Made by a program: the position numbers and the translations under genes. From Oceanobacillus polygoni (GTDB lineage Bacteria; Bacillota; Bacilli; Bacillales; Amphibacillaceae), in contig NZ_PIJY01000041.1 of assembly GCF_008304605.1 (NCBI RefSeq), positions 24,867 through 88,866 of the forward strand: a stretch of 64,000 nucleotides of DNA, written 5' to 3'. Below are positions 52,840 to 62,389 of the stretch, in pieces (position 1 is the stretch's first letter; each line of letters opens with the position of its first letter). A model generated the notes under the pieces. The model made no database searches and had not been told where the DNA came from. It worked only from the letters and a program-made list of their open reading frames with translations.

Positions 52840-52886
52840 AATGGCCACTTATATAGCTAAAATTTTTAATAATAAGGGAGCAGCAT

Positions 52887-53483
52887 ATGGAAGATAACGT
52901 TTTTGAACAGCTGGCAAAAAGATACGATACAGAAGAAAGAATGGAATTAGCTAACGTGATCGTGAAGGAAGTAAGAGCCAAATTACAAAATAGTAAATCA
53001 AAATCTTTACTTGACTATGGAAGTGGTACTGGCCTCATTAGCTTGGAAATATCAGATTTAGTAGATTCTGTTTTATTGGTGGATTCATCCGAACAAATGC
53101 TGGAGGTTGCGCAAGCTAAAATTTCTCACAGAGGAATTACCAATGCAAAAGTGCTTTATTCCGATTTCACGCAAGAAATTCCGGAACTTAAGGCAGACAT
53201 CGTGTTCATGTCATTAGTCCTTCTTCATATTCCAGATACGAAGAAAATTTTACAAGCATTGTTCAATATTCTAAATGATGGCGGCAAGCTAATCATTATT
53301 GATTTTGACAAAAATGATAAAATAAATCATCCGAAAGTTCATAATGGCTTTTTGCATGAGGAACTAAAGGAAAAATTAGCTGAAATTGGTTTTAAATCAA
53401 GTGAAATGAAGACCTTCTATCATGGAAATCGGATTTTTATGAAGCAAGATGCTTCCATGTTTATATCGAGTAGTATGAAGTAA
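52887..53483 (+). CDS. Class I SAM-dependent methyltransferase
   Basis: A 198-residue methyltransferase with motif I LLDYGSGTGLISLEIS (about residue 42), the acidic ribose-binding residue in VLLVDSSEQMLE, and post-motif ADIVFMSLVLLHIPD. The family acts on small molecules; nothing identifies the substrate. AAGGGAGCA precedes the ATG. It may be co-transcribed with the double GNAT, 47 bases upstream. Confidence 0.87.
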   Translation: MEDNVFEQLAKRYDTEERMELANVIVKEVRAKLQNSKSKSLLDYGSGTGLISLEISDLVDSVLLVDSSEQMLEVAQAKISHRGITNAKVLYSDFTQEIPELKADIVFMSLVLLHIPDTKKILQALFNILNDGGKLIIIDFDKNDKINHPKVHNGFLHEELKEKLAEIGFKSSEMKTFYHGNRIFMKQDASMFISSSMK

Positions 53484-53840
53484 TTTCTTGTTTTTAGGTC
53501 ACGTTTATTGCAGCAACAAGTGCACGTATTGCACAAGTGAGATCATCTATTGATGGTCTTTTTCTTTCGTTGCTAATTTCAGAAATTTGCAACTAATGCA
53601 TTCAGCATTATGGTATTATTTGTTTAGATATTAATTTAATGGTAACTTTATTCATTTCATTTATTATCAATCTTTTTAATCATCTTTGCTATTATACGTC
53701 TTGTAATCGCAAAAAAGAAAACGGTATAACCTAGGTTAGAATGTCTTGTACGAACTTGCGCTTTAACTTAAGAAGGAGTTCTCCTATTGGTAAGTTGTTT
53801 ATTGAGCTCCTGCTACCCTATTTAGAAGGAGTTATCGTAA
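53484..53840 (+). other. Intergenic region with terminator
   Basis: About 360 bases. GAGATCATC and GATGGTCT (53539-53558) form a hairpin followed by TTTTTCTTT, the likely end of the methyltransferase transcript. Further on, near 53655-53730, a short hydrophobic frame ending RLVIAKKKTV looks like the tail of a small membrane protein but lacks a start. The remaining part probably contains the promoter of the next gene. Confidence 0.4.
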
Positions 53841-54374
53841 ATGAAAATATACCCTGACTGCCCAGTTATTACGAGAACAATAGAGATTGGCGGGCTAACG
53901 AATATACAGCTTACTCAAAAAATGCAACAACACGCTATCATGATGAATGAGTATGGAGAAAGACTCTTAACAGATGAAAGATTTACTACCTCTGAAACAA
54001 CGTACAGCTTAAAGACCATTGAACTAACCGTTAGGAACCTTGGCTTCCCAGACGGAGCTACTTTGCCTACCATTTTTAAACGGGCAAGCGAACTTGGTTT
54101 GGAATTGTGCCCTCATGAGCTGGGACCTCACCTAAGATTAAAATATCTAGATCAGCCTGAAGGTCATTCAGGAATTTCTTCGTCCCAGCATCAGGCCCCT
54201 TCTGGTTCCATCACAATTGCATCGGAAATAATAAGTGAAGACGATGATTTTCCAAAAGGCTTTTACATTAGAAAAATTAACGACGAGTTATGGCTACGCG
54301 GGTACGTTGCTGATCATCTGCACGTTTGGAATCCGAATGATCACTTTATCTTTTGCCAAGCAAAAAACTTATAG
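53841..54374 (+). CDS. Conserved protein of unknown function
   Basis: A 177-residue soluble protein preceded by GAAGGAG. It resembles a conserved Bacillaceae family (recalled from segments LTVRNLGFPDGATLPTIFKRASELGLELCPHELGPHLRL and GYVADHLHVWNPNDHFIFC). Some family members carry the label helicase in databases, but no P-loop or helicase motif is visible here. The C-terminal DDDFPKGFYIRKINDELWLRGY part is the best conserved. Function unknown. Confidence 0.75.
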   Translation: MKIYPDCPVITRTIEIGGLTNIQLTQKMQQHAIMMNEYGERLLTDERFTTSETTYSLKTIELTVRNLGFPDGATLPTIFKRASELGLELCPHELGPHLRLKYLDQPEGHSGISSSQHQAPSGSITIASEIISEDDDFPKGFYIRKINDELWLRGYVADHLHVWNPNDHFIFCQAKNL

Positions 54375-54499
54375 AAGTGAAGTATTAAGAGAACGAATTA
54401 CCAACTTTTATTCCGTGCAAAACGGTGCAAGAATTTAACTAGATGCTCATCCAAAAGATAATTGATTTAGTTTCACTTTATAAGCTTGGAGGATATCTA

Positions 54500-54748
54500 A
54501 TGACTTTTTTATCAACTGTAATGGATTTTTTCTATCAAAATTTTATTCTTCTATTACTCTCACTTTTCATTATCAAAGTTATTCTCATGTTTTTTATCAA
54601 AATAGGAACCGCTCTCATTATCTCTACTTGTATAGTGGTAGTGATGGGAATAGCAGCAACTTTCGTGGTAGATCAAACGAGATATACAACATTTAAAGAT
54701 GCTTTTTCGGATAAATGGCTTTATGGGTTTAGAACTGAAAGAAGATAA
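54500..54748 (+). CDS. Small hydrophobic membrane protein
   Basis: An 82-residue protein with two membrane segments (about residues 12-32 and 34-57) and a polar tail. TTGGAGG lies 8 bases before the ATG at 54500. Its C-terminus overlaps the next frame by about 26 bases. Unknown family. Confidence 0.6.
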   Translation: MTFLSTVMDFFYQNFILLLLSLFIIKVILMFFIKIGTALIISTCIVVVMGIAATFVVDQTRYTTFKDAFSDKWLYGFRTERR

Positions 54749-54950
54749 GGTTCCCATTCCTAATGATTGGGATTACACTATTTCAATTACCACAAATAAT
54801 CAAATAAGAGAAAGTCTTTCCGTCACAGATCGCCTTACTTTTAACGTGAATGATAGTCATATTAATAACTATGAAGTTGTTGATGAAAGAAACCATCTTA
54901 AAACAGTTACTTCTCTCATGGAAAGTGATGAAGTTGAGTGGGATATGTAG
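54723..54950 (+). CDS. Small acidic protein or frameshifted tail
   Basis: A 75-codon frame (MGLELKEDKVPIPNDWDYTI and onward) that starts inside the end of the preceding gene in another frame. There is no ribosome binding site. It has a coherent soluble, acidic composition, so it may be translated by coupling, or it may be the true C-terminal domain of the preceding membrane protein after a frameshift. Not recognised. Confidence 0.4.
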   Translation: MGLELKEDKVPIPNDWDYTISITTNNQIRESLSVTDRLTFNVNDSHINNYEVVDERNHLKTVTSLMESDEVEWDM

Positions 54951-55063
54951 AGATAGGTACGTTATATTTCTTCAAGTAAACTGGTACCTTATAAAAATGG
55001 AACTCTTAAGATATATAGGTAACTATCAAAGAAGTGATTTTTTAATAGCGGAGGCGTGTTATT

Positions 55064-55252
55064 TTGAAGAAATTCCCTCTTATCGGAAAAATAAATGTAG
55101 GATTAGGAATTATTTTTTTCTTATTTGGTATTTTCTTGCTCATAGAAGAACTTAATCAAATCTCCTCTTTCAAAGATTTCCTTCTGTCCATTTCCTTTAT
55201 TCTTATTGGAATAACTATATTTTTATCGGCATATTTTTACAAAAGTAATTAA
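55064..55252 (+). CDS. Small two-helix membrane protein
   Basis: A 62-residue protein starting at TTG after GCGGAGG, with two hydrophobic segments (about 12-28 and 40-58). Function unknown. Part of a run of small membrane proteins. Confidence 0.65.
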   Translation: MKKFPLIGKINVGLGIIFFLFGIFLLIEELNQISSFKDFLLSISFILIGITIFLSAYFYKSN

Positions 55253-55270
55253 CAAAAGGAGGACATTCAT

Positions 55271-55546
55271 TTGGAACCAACTCCACTAACTTCTCGCAAT
55301 ACTGAAATAGGAAATAAAGAAATCACTTTCAGAAAGGGACTAAATATATATGGGACTATTACTATTCTTGGACTAATACTGTCAATTTTTACGAACCCTA
55401 TTTCTATAAATGAAAGTATGCAAATTTTTTATAATGAAGACTTAATGATGGATGAGAAAAAGTTGAAGGAATTTTCACTATTCATTTTTGGTGCTGCATT
55501 CGTGTACTTTTCCTTAGTAAATCTTTATTACAAATATATGAGGTGA
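55271..55546 (+). CDS. Small two-helix membrane protein
   Basis: A 91-residue protein starting at TTG after AAAGGAGGA, with a membrane segment near residues 27-45 (YGTITILGLILSIF), a polar middle and a second segment near 70-85. It lies 18 bases after the previous small gene, so both are probably one transcript. No known family recognised. Confidence 0.65.
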   Translation: MEPTPLTSRNTEIGNKEITFRKGLNIYGTITILGLILSIFTNPISINESMQIFYNEDLMMDEKKLKEFSLFIFGAAFVYFSLVNLYYKYMR

Positions 55547-55579
55547 CTGAGGTATGTATCAAAATAGGAGTTGTCAACC

Positions 55580-56116
55580 ATGAATATAACAATTGCGCAA
55601 GAACACCCCACGGATTACGAACTAACGGAAAACGTTGTAAAGGCTGCCTTTGAGCATGCAGAGTACAGCGATAAGAGTGAACACAAACTAGTATCTCGAC
55701 TTAGAAAATCAGACGCATTCATTCCAGCGTTATCTTTAGTGGCAAAGGATCGAGAACAGAACAAAATTTTAGGACACACTCTTTTATCTAAAATAATAAT
55801 TCGTAATGACAGCCAAAGTACAGCATCACTTGCCCTTGCACCTGTTTCTGTCTTACCAGCGTATCAAGGCAAAGGTATGGGCAGCCTTTTAATTACCGAA
55901 GCATTGAAAAAAGCAAAAAAACTTGGATATAGCTCTGTTGTGGTATTAGGACACCCGGAATATTATCCGAAATTCGGATTCCAAAAAGCATCCTTATGGG
56001 GAATAAAAGCACCTTTTGAAGTGCCAGATGAAGCATTTATGGTAATTGAATTAAGTGGAAATGCTCTTCATACTATTTCAGGGGTCGTGGAATATTCAAA
56101 AGCGTTTTTTGAGTAA
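55580..56116 (+). CDS. GNAT acetyltransferase (YhbS-like)
   Basis: About 178 residues with a clear acetyl-CoA site (VLPAYQGKGMGSLLITEALKKAKKLGYSSVVVLGHPEYYPKFGF), as in the YhbS group of predicted N-acetyltransferases. TAGGAG stands 9 bases before ATG 55580. Substrate unknown. Confidence 0.88.
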   Translation: MNITIAQEHPTDYELTENVVKAAFEHAEYSDKSEHKLVSRLRKSDAFIPALSLVAKDREQNKILGHTLLSKIIIRNDSQSTASLALAPVSVLPAYQGKGMGSLLITEALKKAKKLGYSSVVVLGHPEYYPKFGFQKASLWGIKAPFEVPDEAFMVIELSGNALHTISGVVEYSKAFFE

Positions 56117-56201
56117 GTGATTTAAAGAAAAGAAATAACTAAAGTTTGTAAGAGTTTGAGCTGCTAGGACAGATTCATTTTATAAAAAATGAGGTGATGT
56201 A

Positions 56202-56408
56202 ATGGGATTTTATTATTTTATCATTCTTTTTATAGGCGTTTTTCTTATTTTAGGAGCGGCTTTACAGGCATTTAAACATCTTTCACTCTTAAATAAACGA
56301 GTGATATTTTTAGGCTCTACTGGTGTTCTCTTAATTGGTTTATCAATCTTTTTATTTACACCAGGCAGCTCCGATGTTATTGCTGAGATTTTTGGATTGA
56401 CTAACTAG
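56202..56408 (+). CDS. Small two-helix membrane protein
   Basis: A 68-residue protein with two membrane segments (about 3-25 and 36-55) separated by a short polar turn, preceded by GAGGTGATG. No family recognised. Confidence 0.65.
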   Translation: MGFYYFIILFIGVFLILGAALQAFKHLSLLNKRVIFLGSTGVLLIGLSIFLFTPGSSDVIAEIFGLTN

Positions 56409-56616
56409 ACGTGATGGCGATAGTTGAGGCTGAAACAGAAGTGATACTTGAACAATGATCCCTTGGTTAGTGCATTGGAAAATATATTCCAAATATCGGC
56501 AATGATCCTACTACTATTTTAGAAGCTTTAAGAAAATAAAAAGAGAAAGAAAGTTAACATAAAACAAATAAGAAATGCTTAGAAATATATTTCCATATGT
56601 TTAAGAACATTACAGC

Positions 56617-56658
56617 AATGCTTTCAGCCCTTCAATAAAAGGGTCGAAAGCATTTTTT
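56617..56658. terminator. Bidirectional terminator
   Basis: AATGCTTTC and GAAAGCATT, with an inner GCCCTT/AAGGGT pair, are followed by TTTTTT on the plus strand. It lies between the small membrane-protein gene and the convergent YqcI-like gene. Confidence 0.85.
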
Positions 56659-56670
56659 GTTCATAGCAAT

Positions 56671-57405
56671 TTAGGCTTGTGATTTATGATGGAATGGACA
56701 TTTTCCTTGGATTGGCTCTATATCATCTCCGATAAAAAATTGCTTCCATTCGTTATGGGTCAGGTCGCCAAAGTGCCCGATATCGGGGTGTTTGGGCAGT
56801 TCATCCCAAACCTCTACACGTTCACGGACTTTTTCACGAGACATTATACCGGCTTTTTCGGTTCCTTCCAATCCTTCAAAGATTTTACGAGGCTGGAATC
56901 CAAGCACCATGGCATTTCCAAGATCCCGTGTTTTCCTCTTCTTATATGCTGGCGCATTTCCAAATGCGAAAATTGGCTCACCATTAAAATGAAAATCCCA
57001 TAAATAATGATCTGGATCACGAGGAGCATATGCTGGCCACTCCACACCATCTGCTTCATGCAAATATTGCAGAATCTCCCAAAATTGCTTGCGGTAATCC
57101 TCCAGATTGCCCTCTTGCTCAAAAGGCTCAACAAATACAAAAAGTCCATGCCTTTTATAGTTTGGTGATTGAAACAGCTGAAGAAAGTTTTCAATTGCGG
57201 ACGGTAAATTACTCCAGTCGTCTTGGCTGATAAAAGCATAACGAAGCTCGCCCCTTAATTCGGCTCTCATCCCAAAAAAACAAGGAAATGTTTTATCTGT
57301 GACCGTGTTATGAAAAGTTTCATATTCTTTATGGAGCCAACTCGGCAGGTCTGTTCTGTTATAAAAATCCTCTTTTATTAGTAGCACTTTTTCCTTCGTA
57401 GTCAT
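56671..57405 (-). CDS. YqcI/YcgG family protein
   Basis: About 244 residues of the YqcI/YcgG family. The FPCFFGMRAELRGELRYAF segment with its Pro-Cys, DPDHYLWDFHFNGEPIFAFGNAPAYKKRKTR, and the terminal GKCPFHHK are typical. Conserved Cys and His residues suggest metal or heme binding, but the role is unknown. TGGAGGCGA precedes ATG 57405; an earlier frame start at 57423 lies in that site. Confidence 0.85.
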   Translation of the reverse strand: MTTKEKVLLIKEDFYNRTDLPSWLHKEYETFHNTVTDKTFPCFFGMRAELRGELRYAFISQDDWSNLPSAIENFLQLFQSPNYKRHGLFVFVEPFEQEGNLEDYRKQFWEILQYLHEADGVEWPAYAPRDPDHYLWDFHFNGEPIFAFGNAPAYKKRKTRDLGNAMVLGFQPRKIFEGLEGTEKAGIMSREKVRERVEVWDELPKHPDIGHFGDLTHNEWKQFFIGDDIEPIQGKCPFHHKSQA

Positions 57406-57564
57406 TGTTCGCCTCCACTGCATGTATTCATATTTCCCTTAAACCACCTTTACCCTTCTTGTCTTTTCTAGAAACGATTTTCTTTAAATACTAGTCAAAC
57501 TAAGCTTTATTATTTCGTTAGAAAAACACCGTATTTTTATAATGATGGAACATAATTATCTATG

Positions 57565-57628
57565 CTTCGGATTCAACTACGAAGGTACCGACCCTGAAGG
57601 CTAGAGTAGAGAAACTAGCTTTCGGGGT
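57565..57628 (+). other. Structured element upstream of bceR
   Basis: Two hairpins lie between divergent yqcI and bceR: CTTCG/CGAAG (57565-57584) and a 14-bp stem ACCCTGAAGGCTAG/CTAGCTTTCGGGGT (57591-57628) with two G-U pairs and a GAGAAA-containing loop. The stem holds G-U pairs only when read on the plus strand, suggesting that RNA is made from that strand. It did not match a riboswitch class that I know. Confidence 0.4.
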
Positions 57629-57736
57629 AACAACCAAACCCTTATTTCTTGATAACATATATCCAAAACCCTAGCAGCTCCCTCCTTTTTCCGATACAAT
57701 TATAATAGAATGCAATTTAGAAATGTGGTGGCTTCC

Positions 57737-58432
57737 TTGTTTAAGATTATGCTTGTTGAAGACGATGCTTCCTTATTTAATGAAATAAAAGAACGGTTAT
57801 CCCAATGGTCGTATGATGTGTACGGTGTTCAAGATTTCAATCATGTGATTCAGGAATTCACAGCGGTGAAGCCTGATCTTGTCATTATTGATATCCAATT
57901 GCCGAAATTCGATGGTTTTCATTGGTGTCGTATGATTCGCTCACATTCCAATGTCCCGATTATCTTCCTGTCCTCACGTGACCACCCAACAGATATGGTC
58001 ATGTCCATGCAGCTTGGCGCAGACGACTTTGTTCAAAAGCCTTTTCATTTCGATGTGCTCATCGCTAAGATTCAAGCAATTCTTCGCCGTGTGTACAATT
58101 ACAGCAACGAACAAACAGAATTGCGGACATGGTGCGGTGCAACGGTCGATTATATGAAAAGCACCATCAGCAACCATCTAGGAAGTCTTGAATTAACAAA
58201 AAATGAAATGTATATTTTGAACGTTTTAATCGAGCAAAAAAATCAAATTGTTAGCCGCGAAGAGCTCATTAAACGTTTATGGGATGATGAGCGTTTTGTC
58301 AGTGATAACACCTTAACCGTTAACGTTAATCGGCTACGCAAACGCTTGGGAGAGCTTGGGCTTGGACGCTTTATTGAAACAAAAGTTGGACAAGGCTATA
58401 TGGCGATAGAAGAGGCTTATCGGCATGATTAA
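57737..58432 (+). CDS. bceR: Response regulator, BceR type
   Basis: An OmpR-family response regulator of about 231 residues. The phospho-acceptor Asp is in LVIIDIQLPKFDGFHWCRMI, and the winged-helix domain covers about 130-225. The sequence FLSSRDHPTDMVMSMQLGADDF is typical of BceR, which responds to bacitracin-like peptides. TTG 57737 gives the family start (LFKIMLVEDD). Its end overlaps bceS by 8 bases. Confidence 0.92.
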   Translation: MFKIMLVEDDASLFNEIKERLSQWSYDVYGVQDFNHVIQEFTAVKPDLVIIDIQLPKFDGFHWCRMIRSHSNVPIIFLSSRDHPTDMVMSMQLGADDFVQKPFHFDVLIAKIQAILRRVYNYSNEQTELRTWCGATVDYMKSTISNHLGSLELTKNEMYILNVLIEQKNQIVSREELIKRLWDDERFVSDNTLTVNVNRLRKRLGELGLGRFIETKVGQGYMAIEEAYRHD

Positions 58433-59429
58433 AAAGTACGTAAGTGAAAGACGCAGCTGGATCATCCTCTTTCTAGCCCTGCAAGCCCTCTTCCTACTAA
58501 TCGCTTACCTTGACGCATCAATCCACTTTCAATCGATTTTGTACATTGTTTTTTTGAGCTTTATTATTTTCATTCTTTTTTTGATGATACGTTATCAGAA
58601 AGAGGCAACCTTCTATAAGGGATTAGAAGCGTTGGACGATGACTTTGATTTAACAAGCTTAAGAGATGCAAGGACACCGTTTGAAAAAATAACAGAAACA
58701 CAACTAACTGAACAAGCGAAGTATTACAAAGAATCGTTATCTGATCTCCTTATCAACGTCGAGCAGGAAAAAGATGATCTCTTAGGTTGGATTCATGAGG
58801 TGAAAACACCATTAACGACCATGCAACTAATGATGGACCGCCTGGAAGATGAACGGTTAAAAACGCAATTAAATAATGAATGGTTACGAATCCATCTCCT
58901 GCTCGATCAGCAGCTCCATCAGCGACGTATCCCTTTTATTAAAAACGACCTATACATCGAGGTCACTGCTTTGGAGCCGCTCCTTTACAAAGAAATAAAG
59001 GACTTAAAATCATGGTGTATGCAAAAAGGAATCGGATTTGATATTTCCTTACAGAGATCTGAAGTTCTAACCGATGCAAAGTGGCTTGCTTTTATGATTA
59101 GGCAGCTGTTAACGAATGCCGTCAAATATAGTGAGCAATCCGACATCCTCATTTCAAGTTATCTAGAAGAAGGCCAAGTTAAGTTAGCGATTAAAGATGC
59201 AGGACGAGGTATCGACCCGAGAGACCTTTCTCGTATTTTTGACAAAGGCTTTACATCGACGACAAGTCACCATGACAATGCCGCAACTGGCATGGGTCTA
59301 TATTTGACCCAAAAAGTAGCTGTATCTTTAGCTATCGAGATTAATGTTCAATCAACACTTGGAGAAGGCACGACCTTCACCTTAACCTTTCCAAAAAAGA
59401 ATGCATTTGTACAACTCACAAGCATGTGA
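58425..59429 (+). CDS. bceS: Intramembrane-sensing histidine kinase BceS
   Basis: A 334-residue kinase with two membrane helices near the N-terminus (about 14-34 and 38-58) and almost no extracellular loop, as in intramembrane-sensing BceS kinases. The H box is LLGWIHEVKTPLTTMQ, the N box RQLLTNAVKYS and the G boxes DAGRGIDPRDLSRIFDKGF and ATGMGLYL. It detects the activity of BceAB rather than the antibiotic itself. The stop codon lies inside the BceR-like operator. Confidence 0.93.
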   Translation: MIKKYVSERRSWIILFLALQALFLLIAYLDASIHFQSILYIVFLSFIIFILFLMIRYQKEATFYKGLEALDDDFDLTSLRDARTPFEKITETQLTEQAKYYKESLSDLLINVEQEKDDLLGWIHEVKTPLTTMQLMMDRLEDERLKTQLNNEWLRIHLLLDQQLHQRRIPFIKNDLYIEVTALEPLLYKEIKDLKSWCMQKGIGFDISLQRSEVLTDAKWLAFMIRQLLTNAVKYSEQSDILISSYLEEGQVKLAIKDAGRGIDPRDLSRIFDKGFTSTTSHHDNAATGMGLYLTQKVAVSLAIEINVQSTLGEGTTFTLTFPKKNAFVQLTSM

Positions 59430-59445
59430 CAAAATTGTCATATGC
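59422..59445 (+). promoter_or_regulatory. BceR-type operator / terminator before bceA
   Basis: GCATGTGACA, four bases, TGTCATATGC is an inverted repeat with one mismatch in the inner arms, overlapping the bceS stop and followed by a T-rich stretch. It sits where BceR binds upstream of bceA and may at the same time act as a weak terminator separating bceRS from bceAB. Confidence 0.6.
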
Positions 59446-59529
59446 TTTTTCTTTTTGTTCGGTAAATCGAAGGAAACGAGTAGGGAATTCACTTAAGATA
59501 AAACTAACGAATAAATTAGGAGTGGAAAC

Positions 59530-60291
59530 ATGCATATTCTACAAGCAACTAAAATCCATAAAAACTATGGAAATAAATTTAATAAACAAGAAGTGCTTAA
59601 AGGCATCGATATGACCGTTGATAAAGGTGAATTCGTTAGTATTATGGGCGCATCAGGTTCCGGAAAAACGACCTTGCTCAATGTGTTATCCTCTATTGAT
59701 GAAGTTAGTCAAGGGTCGATTAAAATTGAGAACACCGATTTTACGCGCATGCGTGAAAAACAATTAGCCGAATTTCGTAAGCAGCATTTGGGTTTTATTT
59801 TTCAGGAGTATAATTTGCTCGATACGTTAACCGTTAAGGAAAATATTCTATTGCCATTATCAATCAAAAAGACGCCGAAAAAAGAGGCAGATCAAAAATT
59901 CCATGCACTTGCTACAGAACTTGGCATTGCTGAGTTACAAGATAAGTATCCAAATGAAATCTCCGGTGGGCAAAAGCAGCGTACATCAGCAGCCCGCGCT
60001 TTCATTCATGAGCCTAGCATCATTTTTGCAGACGAGCCAACAGGAGCTCTCGACTCCAAAGCAGCTTCCGATTTATTAAATAAATTAAGTGAGCTGAATG
60101 AAAAGCTACGATCGACGATAATTATGGTAACGCATGATCCTGTAGCTGCAAGCTATTCTTCCAGAGTAATTTTTATTAAGGACGGTCAAATCTATACCCA
60201 ATTAAATAAAGGGGACCAAACAAGGCAAACGTTTTTCAAGGATATTATGAAAACACAAGGCGTATTAGGTGGGGTTCATCATGAGCATTAA
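59530..60291 (+). CDS. bceA: BceA-type ABC transporter ATPase
   Basis: A 253-residue ATPase with Walker [11 protein letters not shown]-loop [14 protein letters not shown], signature [10 protein letters not shown] and Walker [13 protein letters not shown]. BceA drives the BceB permease that frees lipid II-cycle intermediates from bacitracin-like peptides. TTAGGAGTGG precedes the ATG. The next gene starts 10 bases before its end. Confidence 0.93.
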   Translation: MHILQATKIHKNYGNKFNKQEVLKGIDMTVDKGEFVSIMGASGSGKTTLLNVLSSIDEVSQGSIKIENTDFTRMREKQLAEFRKQHLGFIFQEYNLLDTLTVKENILLPLSIKKTPKKEADQKFHALATELGIAELQDKYPNEISGGQKQRTSAARAFIHEPSIIFADEPTGALDSKAASDLLNKLSELNEKLRSTIIMVTHDPVAASYSSRVIFIKDGQIYTQLNKGDQTRQTFFKDIMKTQGVLGGVHHEH

Positions 60292-62233
60292 TCACTTGAT
60301 TTATCGAAACCTAAAGAAAAACCTGAAAAACTATTATCTTTATGTCTTTGCCCTAATCTTTAGTGTCGCTCTATATTTCGCGTTTGTTACTTTGCAGTTT
60401 GACCCGGCAATGGATGCGGCAGAAGGGTCGATTAAAGGAGCTGCCGGAATTCGAACTGCTTCCATCGTTCTTGTCGGTATTGTTACGATCTTTCTGTTAT
60501 ACGCGAATACTATTTTTATTAAGCGACGAAGTAAGGAAATAGGATTATTTCAATTGATCGGGATGACAAAGGGGAAAATTTTTCAAATCCTTACGATTGA
60601 AAATCTCATTTTATACTTCGGATCACTTTCTATCGGGATTTTTATTGGCTTTGCTGCTTCGAAGTTTATTATGATGATTCTATTAAACGTTATTGGCATC
60701 GAGCAGGTAGCAGCTTTACGTTTTTCAACCGAGGCCTTGATCCAAACACTACTCGTTTTTGCAGCAATTTACTTTTGCATTATGATCATGAATTTACTAT
60801 TTATTAAAAGGCAGAGCATCCTATCCTTATTCCGCGTTCGCTCATCGACAGAAGCGAGGGCCAAAAAAATGTCCATCTTCGAAATGATTATCGGCATTAT
60901 TGGAATCGGACTTATCATTCTCGGCTACTTTGTCTCAACAAAGCTATTTAGTGGTGACTTTGTCACATTTCCCCAATTAATCATAGCAATGGTGAGCATC
61001 CTAGCTTCTGTCATTATTGGGACATATTTATTTTACAAAGGGAGCGTCAGTTTTATCCTTCATCTCATTCGAAAAAGTAAGGGTGGCTATTTAAATCTGA
61101 ACGACGTCCTATCCCTTTCATCGATTATGTTTCGGATGAAGTCGAATGCATTGCTTTTAACTATCATCACTACGGTATCTGCCCTGGCGATTGGATTATT
61201 ATCCTTAAGCTATATCTCCTATTATTCAGCAGAAAAATCAGCAGAACAAAGTGTGCCAGCTCATTTTTCAATAGCAGCTGCAGAAGATGCAGAAGCATTT
61301 AAAGCTGCATTAGATACAGATAAAATCGCATATGAGGAAACGAAAATTGATGTCGTTCAAGTTGATGTAGATGTATCACAAATCATGGAAACGGATTTCA
61401 GTGAATCAGAAATGGTAGCCGATCCAAATAAGATGATCTTACCTGTAGTCAGTGAGGATGCTATTAAAGGAGTTGATGTATCTTCTGAAGAAGTTATCTT
61501 TACTGGTTACAGCGGGGTTCTCCAGCAGTTTATTTCATTGAAAGAATCTGGCGAGGTAGCGTTTGTAAACCCAAACGGAGAGATTAAGCAACACTATTTA
61601 GGCTTACGCGAAGGCACTATCCTTTCTTATAACTTCACAGGTGGCGGATTACCAACCGCTATTGTTGATAGCACGGTCTTCGAGCAGTTAATGCAAGACA
61701 TGGATCCAGTTATTCAAGACCAGCCACCAATTTATATTGGAATCGATATTGCAGACCAATCCGAATTAGCACAGGCTGACGGAATCTTCCAATCTTTAGA
61801 ATTACAAGATGATAGTGCGAGTCTCTCCCAGCTTGCGTTATTCCAAAATCAAAAAAGTGCAATGGGACTCATTATGTTTATTGTTGGATTTCTAGGCTTA
61901 GCCTTTCTTATTACGTCCGGGTGTATTCTATACTTCAAGCAGATGGATGAAAGTGAAGAAGAAAAAGCAAATTATACCATTTTAAGGAAACTAGGATTTA
62001 CACAAGGCGACTTATTGCGTGGTATATGGCGAAAGCAGCTCTTTAACTTTGGGATTCCATTAGTGATCGGACTCTTCCATAGCTATTTCGCCGTTAAATC
62101 TGGTTGGTTCTTTTTCGGCACCGAATTGTTGACACCTATGATTATCGTCATGCTCGTCTATACGGCACTGTATTCTATTTTCGGCATATTGTCAGTGCTG
62201 TATTATAAGCGGGTGATTCGCGAGGCGTTGTAG
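60281..62233 (+). CDS. bceB: BceB-type ABC transporter permease
   Basis: A 650-residue permease with ten predicted helices and one large extracellular domain (about residues 310-520) between helices VII and VIII, the arrangement of BceB. The N-terminal region [21 protein letters not shown] and the [19 protein letters not shown] coupling loop are typical. ATG 60281 is chosen; the open frame's start at 60269 lies further inside bceA. The peptide antibiotic recognised cannot be told from sequence. Confidence 0.93.
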   Translation: MSINHLIYRNLKKNLKNYYLYVFALIFSVALYFAFVTLQFDPAMDAAEGSIKGAAGIRTASIVLVGIVTIFLLYANTIFIKRRSKEIGLFQLIGMTKGKIFQILTIENLILYFGSLSIGIFIGFAASKFIMMILLNVIGIEQVAALRFSTEALIQTLLVFAAIYFCIMIMNLLFIKRQSILSLFRVRSSTEARAKKMSIFEMIIGIIGIGLIILGYFVSTKLFSGDFVTFPQLIIAMVSILASVIIGTYLFYKGSVSFILHLIRKSKGGYLNLNDVLSLSSIMFRMKSNALLLTIITTVSALAIGLLSLSYISYYSAEKSAEQSVPAHFSIAAAEDAEAFKAALDTDKIAYEETKIDVVQVDVDVSQIMETDFSESEMVADPNKMILPVVSEDAIKGVDVSSEEVIFTGYSGVLQQFISLKESGEVAFVNPNGEIKQHYLGLREGTILSYNFTGGGLPTAIVDSTVFEQLMQDMDPVIQDQPPIYIGIDIADQSELAQADGIFQSLELQDDSASLSQLALFQNQKSAMGLIMFIVGFLGLAFLITSGCILYFKQMDESEEEKANYTILRKLGFTQGDLLRGIWRKQLFNFGIPLVIGLFHSYFAVKSGWFFFGTELLTPMIIVMLVYTALYSIFGILSVLYYKRVIREAL

Positions 62234-62378
62234 TTTTTGGTGATGTGACTTTGAATTCATGGGAGGTTATTGATGCGCCACTCCGGTCAGCTAGCGCTCG
62301 TTACACGACGACGAATTGCCGGAACTATCCTCCCCAAAGTTACTTCGATATTAAAAGCAGTGAATCTTTTTACATGGT
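62234..62378 (+). other. Region after bceB, no firm gene
   Basis: A GGGAGG site is followed by a 50-codon frame from 62273 (MRHSGQLALVTRRRIAG onward), but it runs through the terminator below and is GC-rich and Arg-rich, unlike its neighbours. It is more likely part of a decayed repeat. The next 12 bp begin the hairpin at 62353. Confidence 0.35.
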
Positions 62379-62389
62379 TCACTGCTTTT
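62353..62389. terminator. Bidirectional terminator, bceB / small peptide
   Basis: AAAAGCAGTGAA and TTCACTGCTTTT form a perfect 12-bp stem with T tracts on both sides; the stop of the small minus-strand gene lies inside it. Confidence 0.88.
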
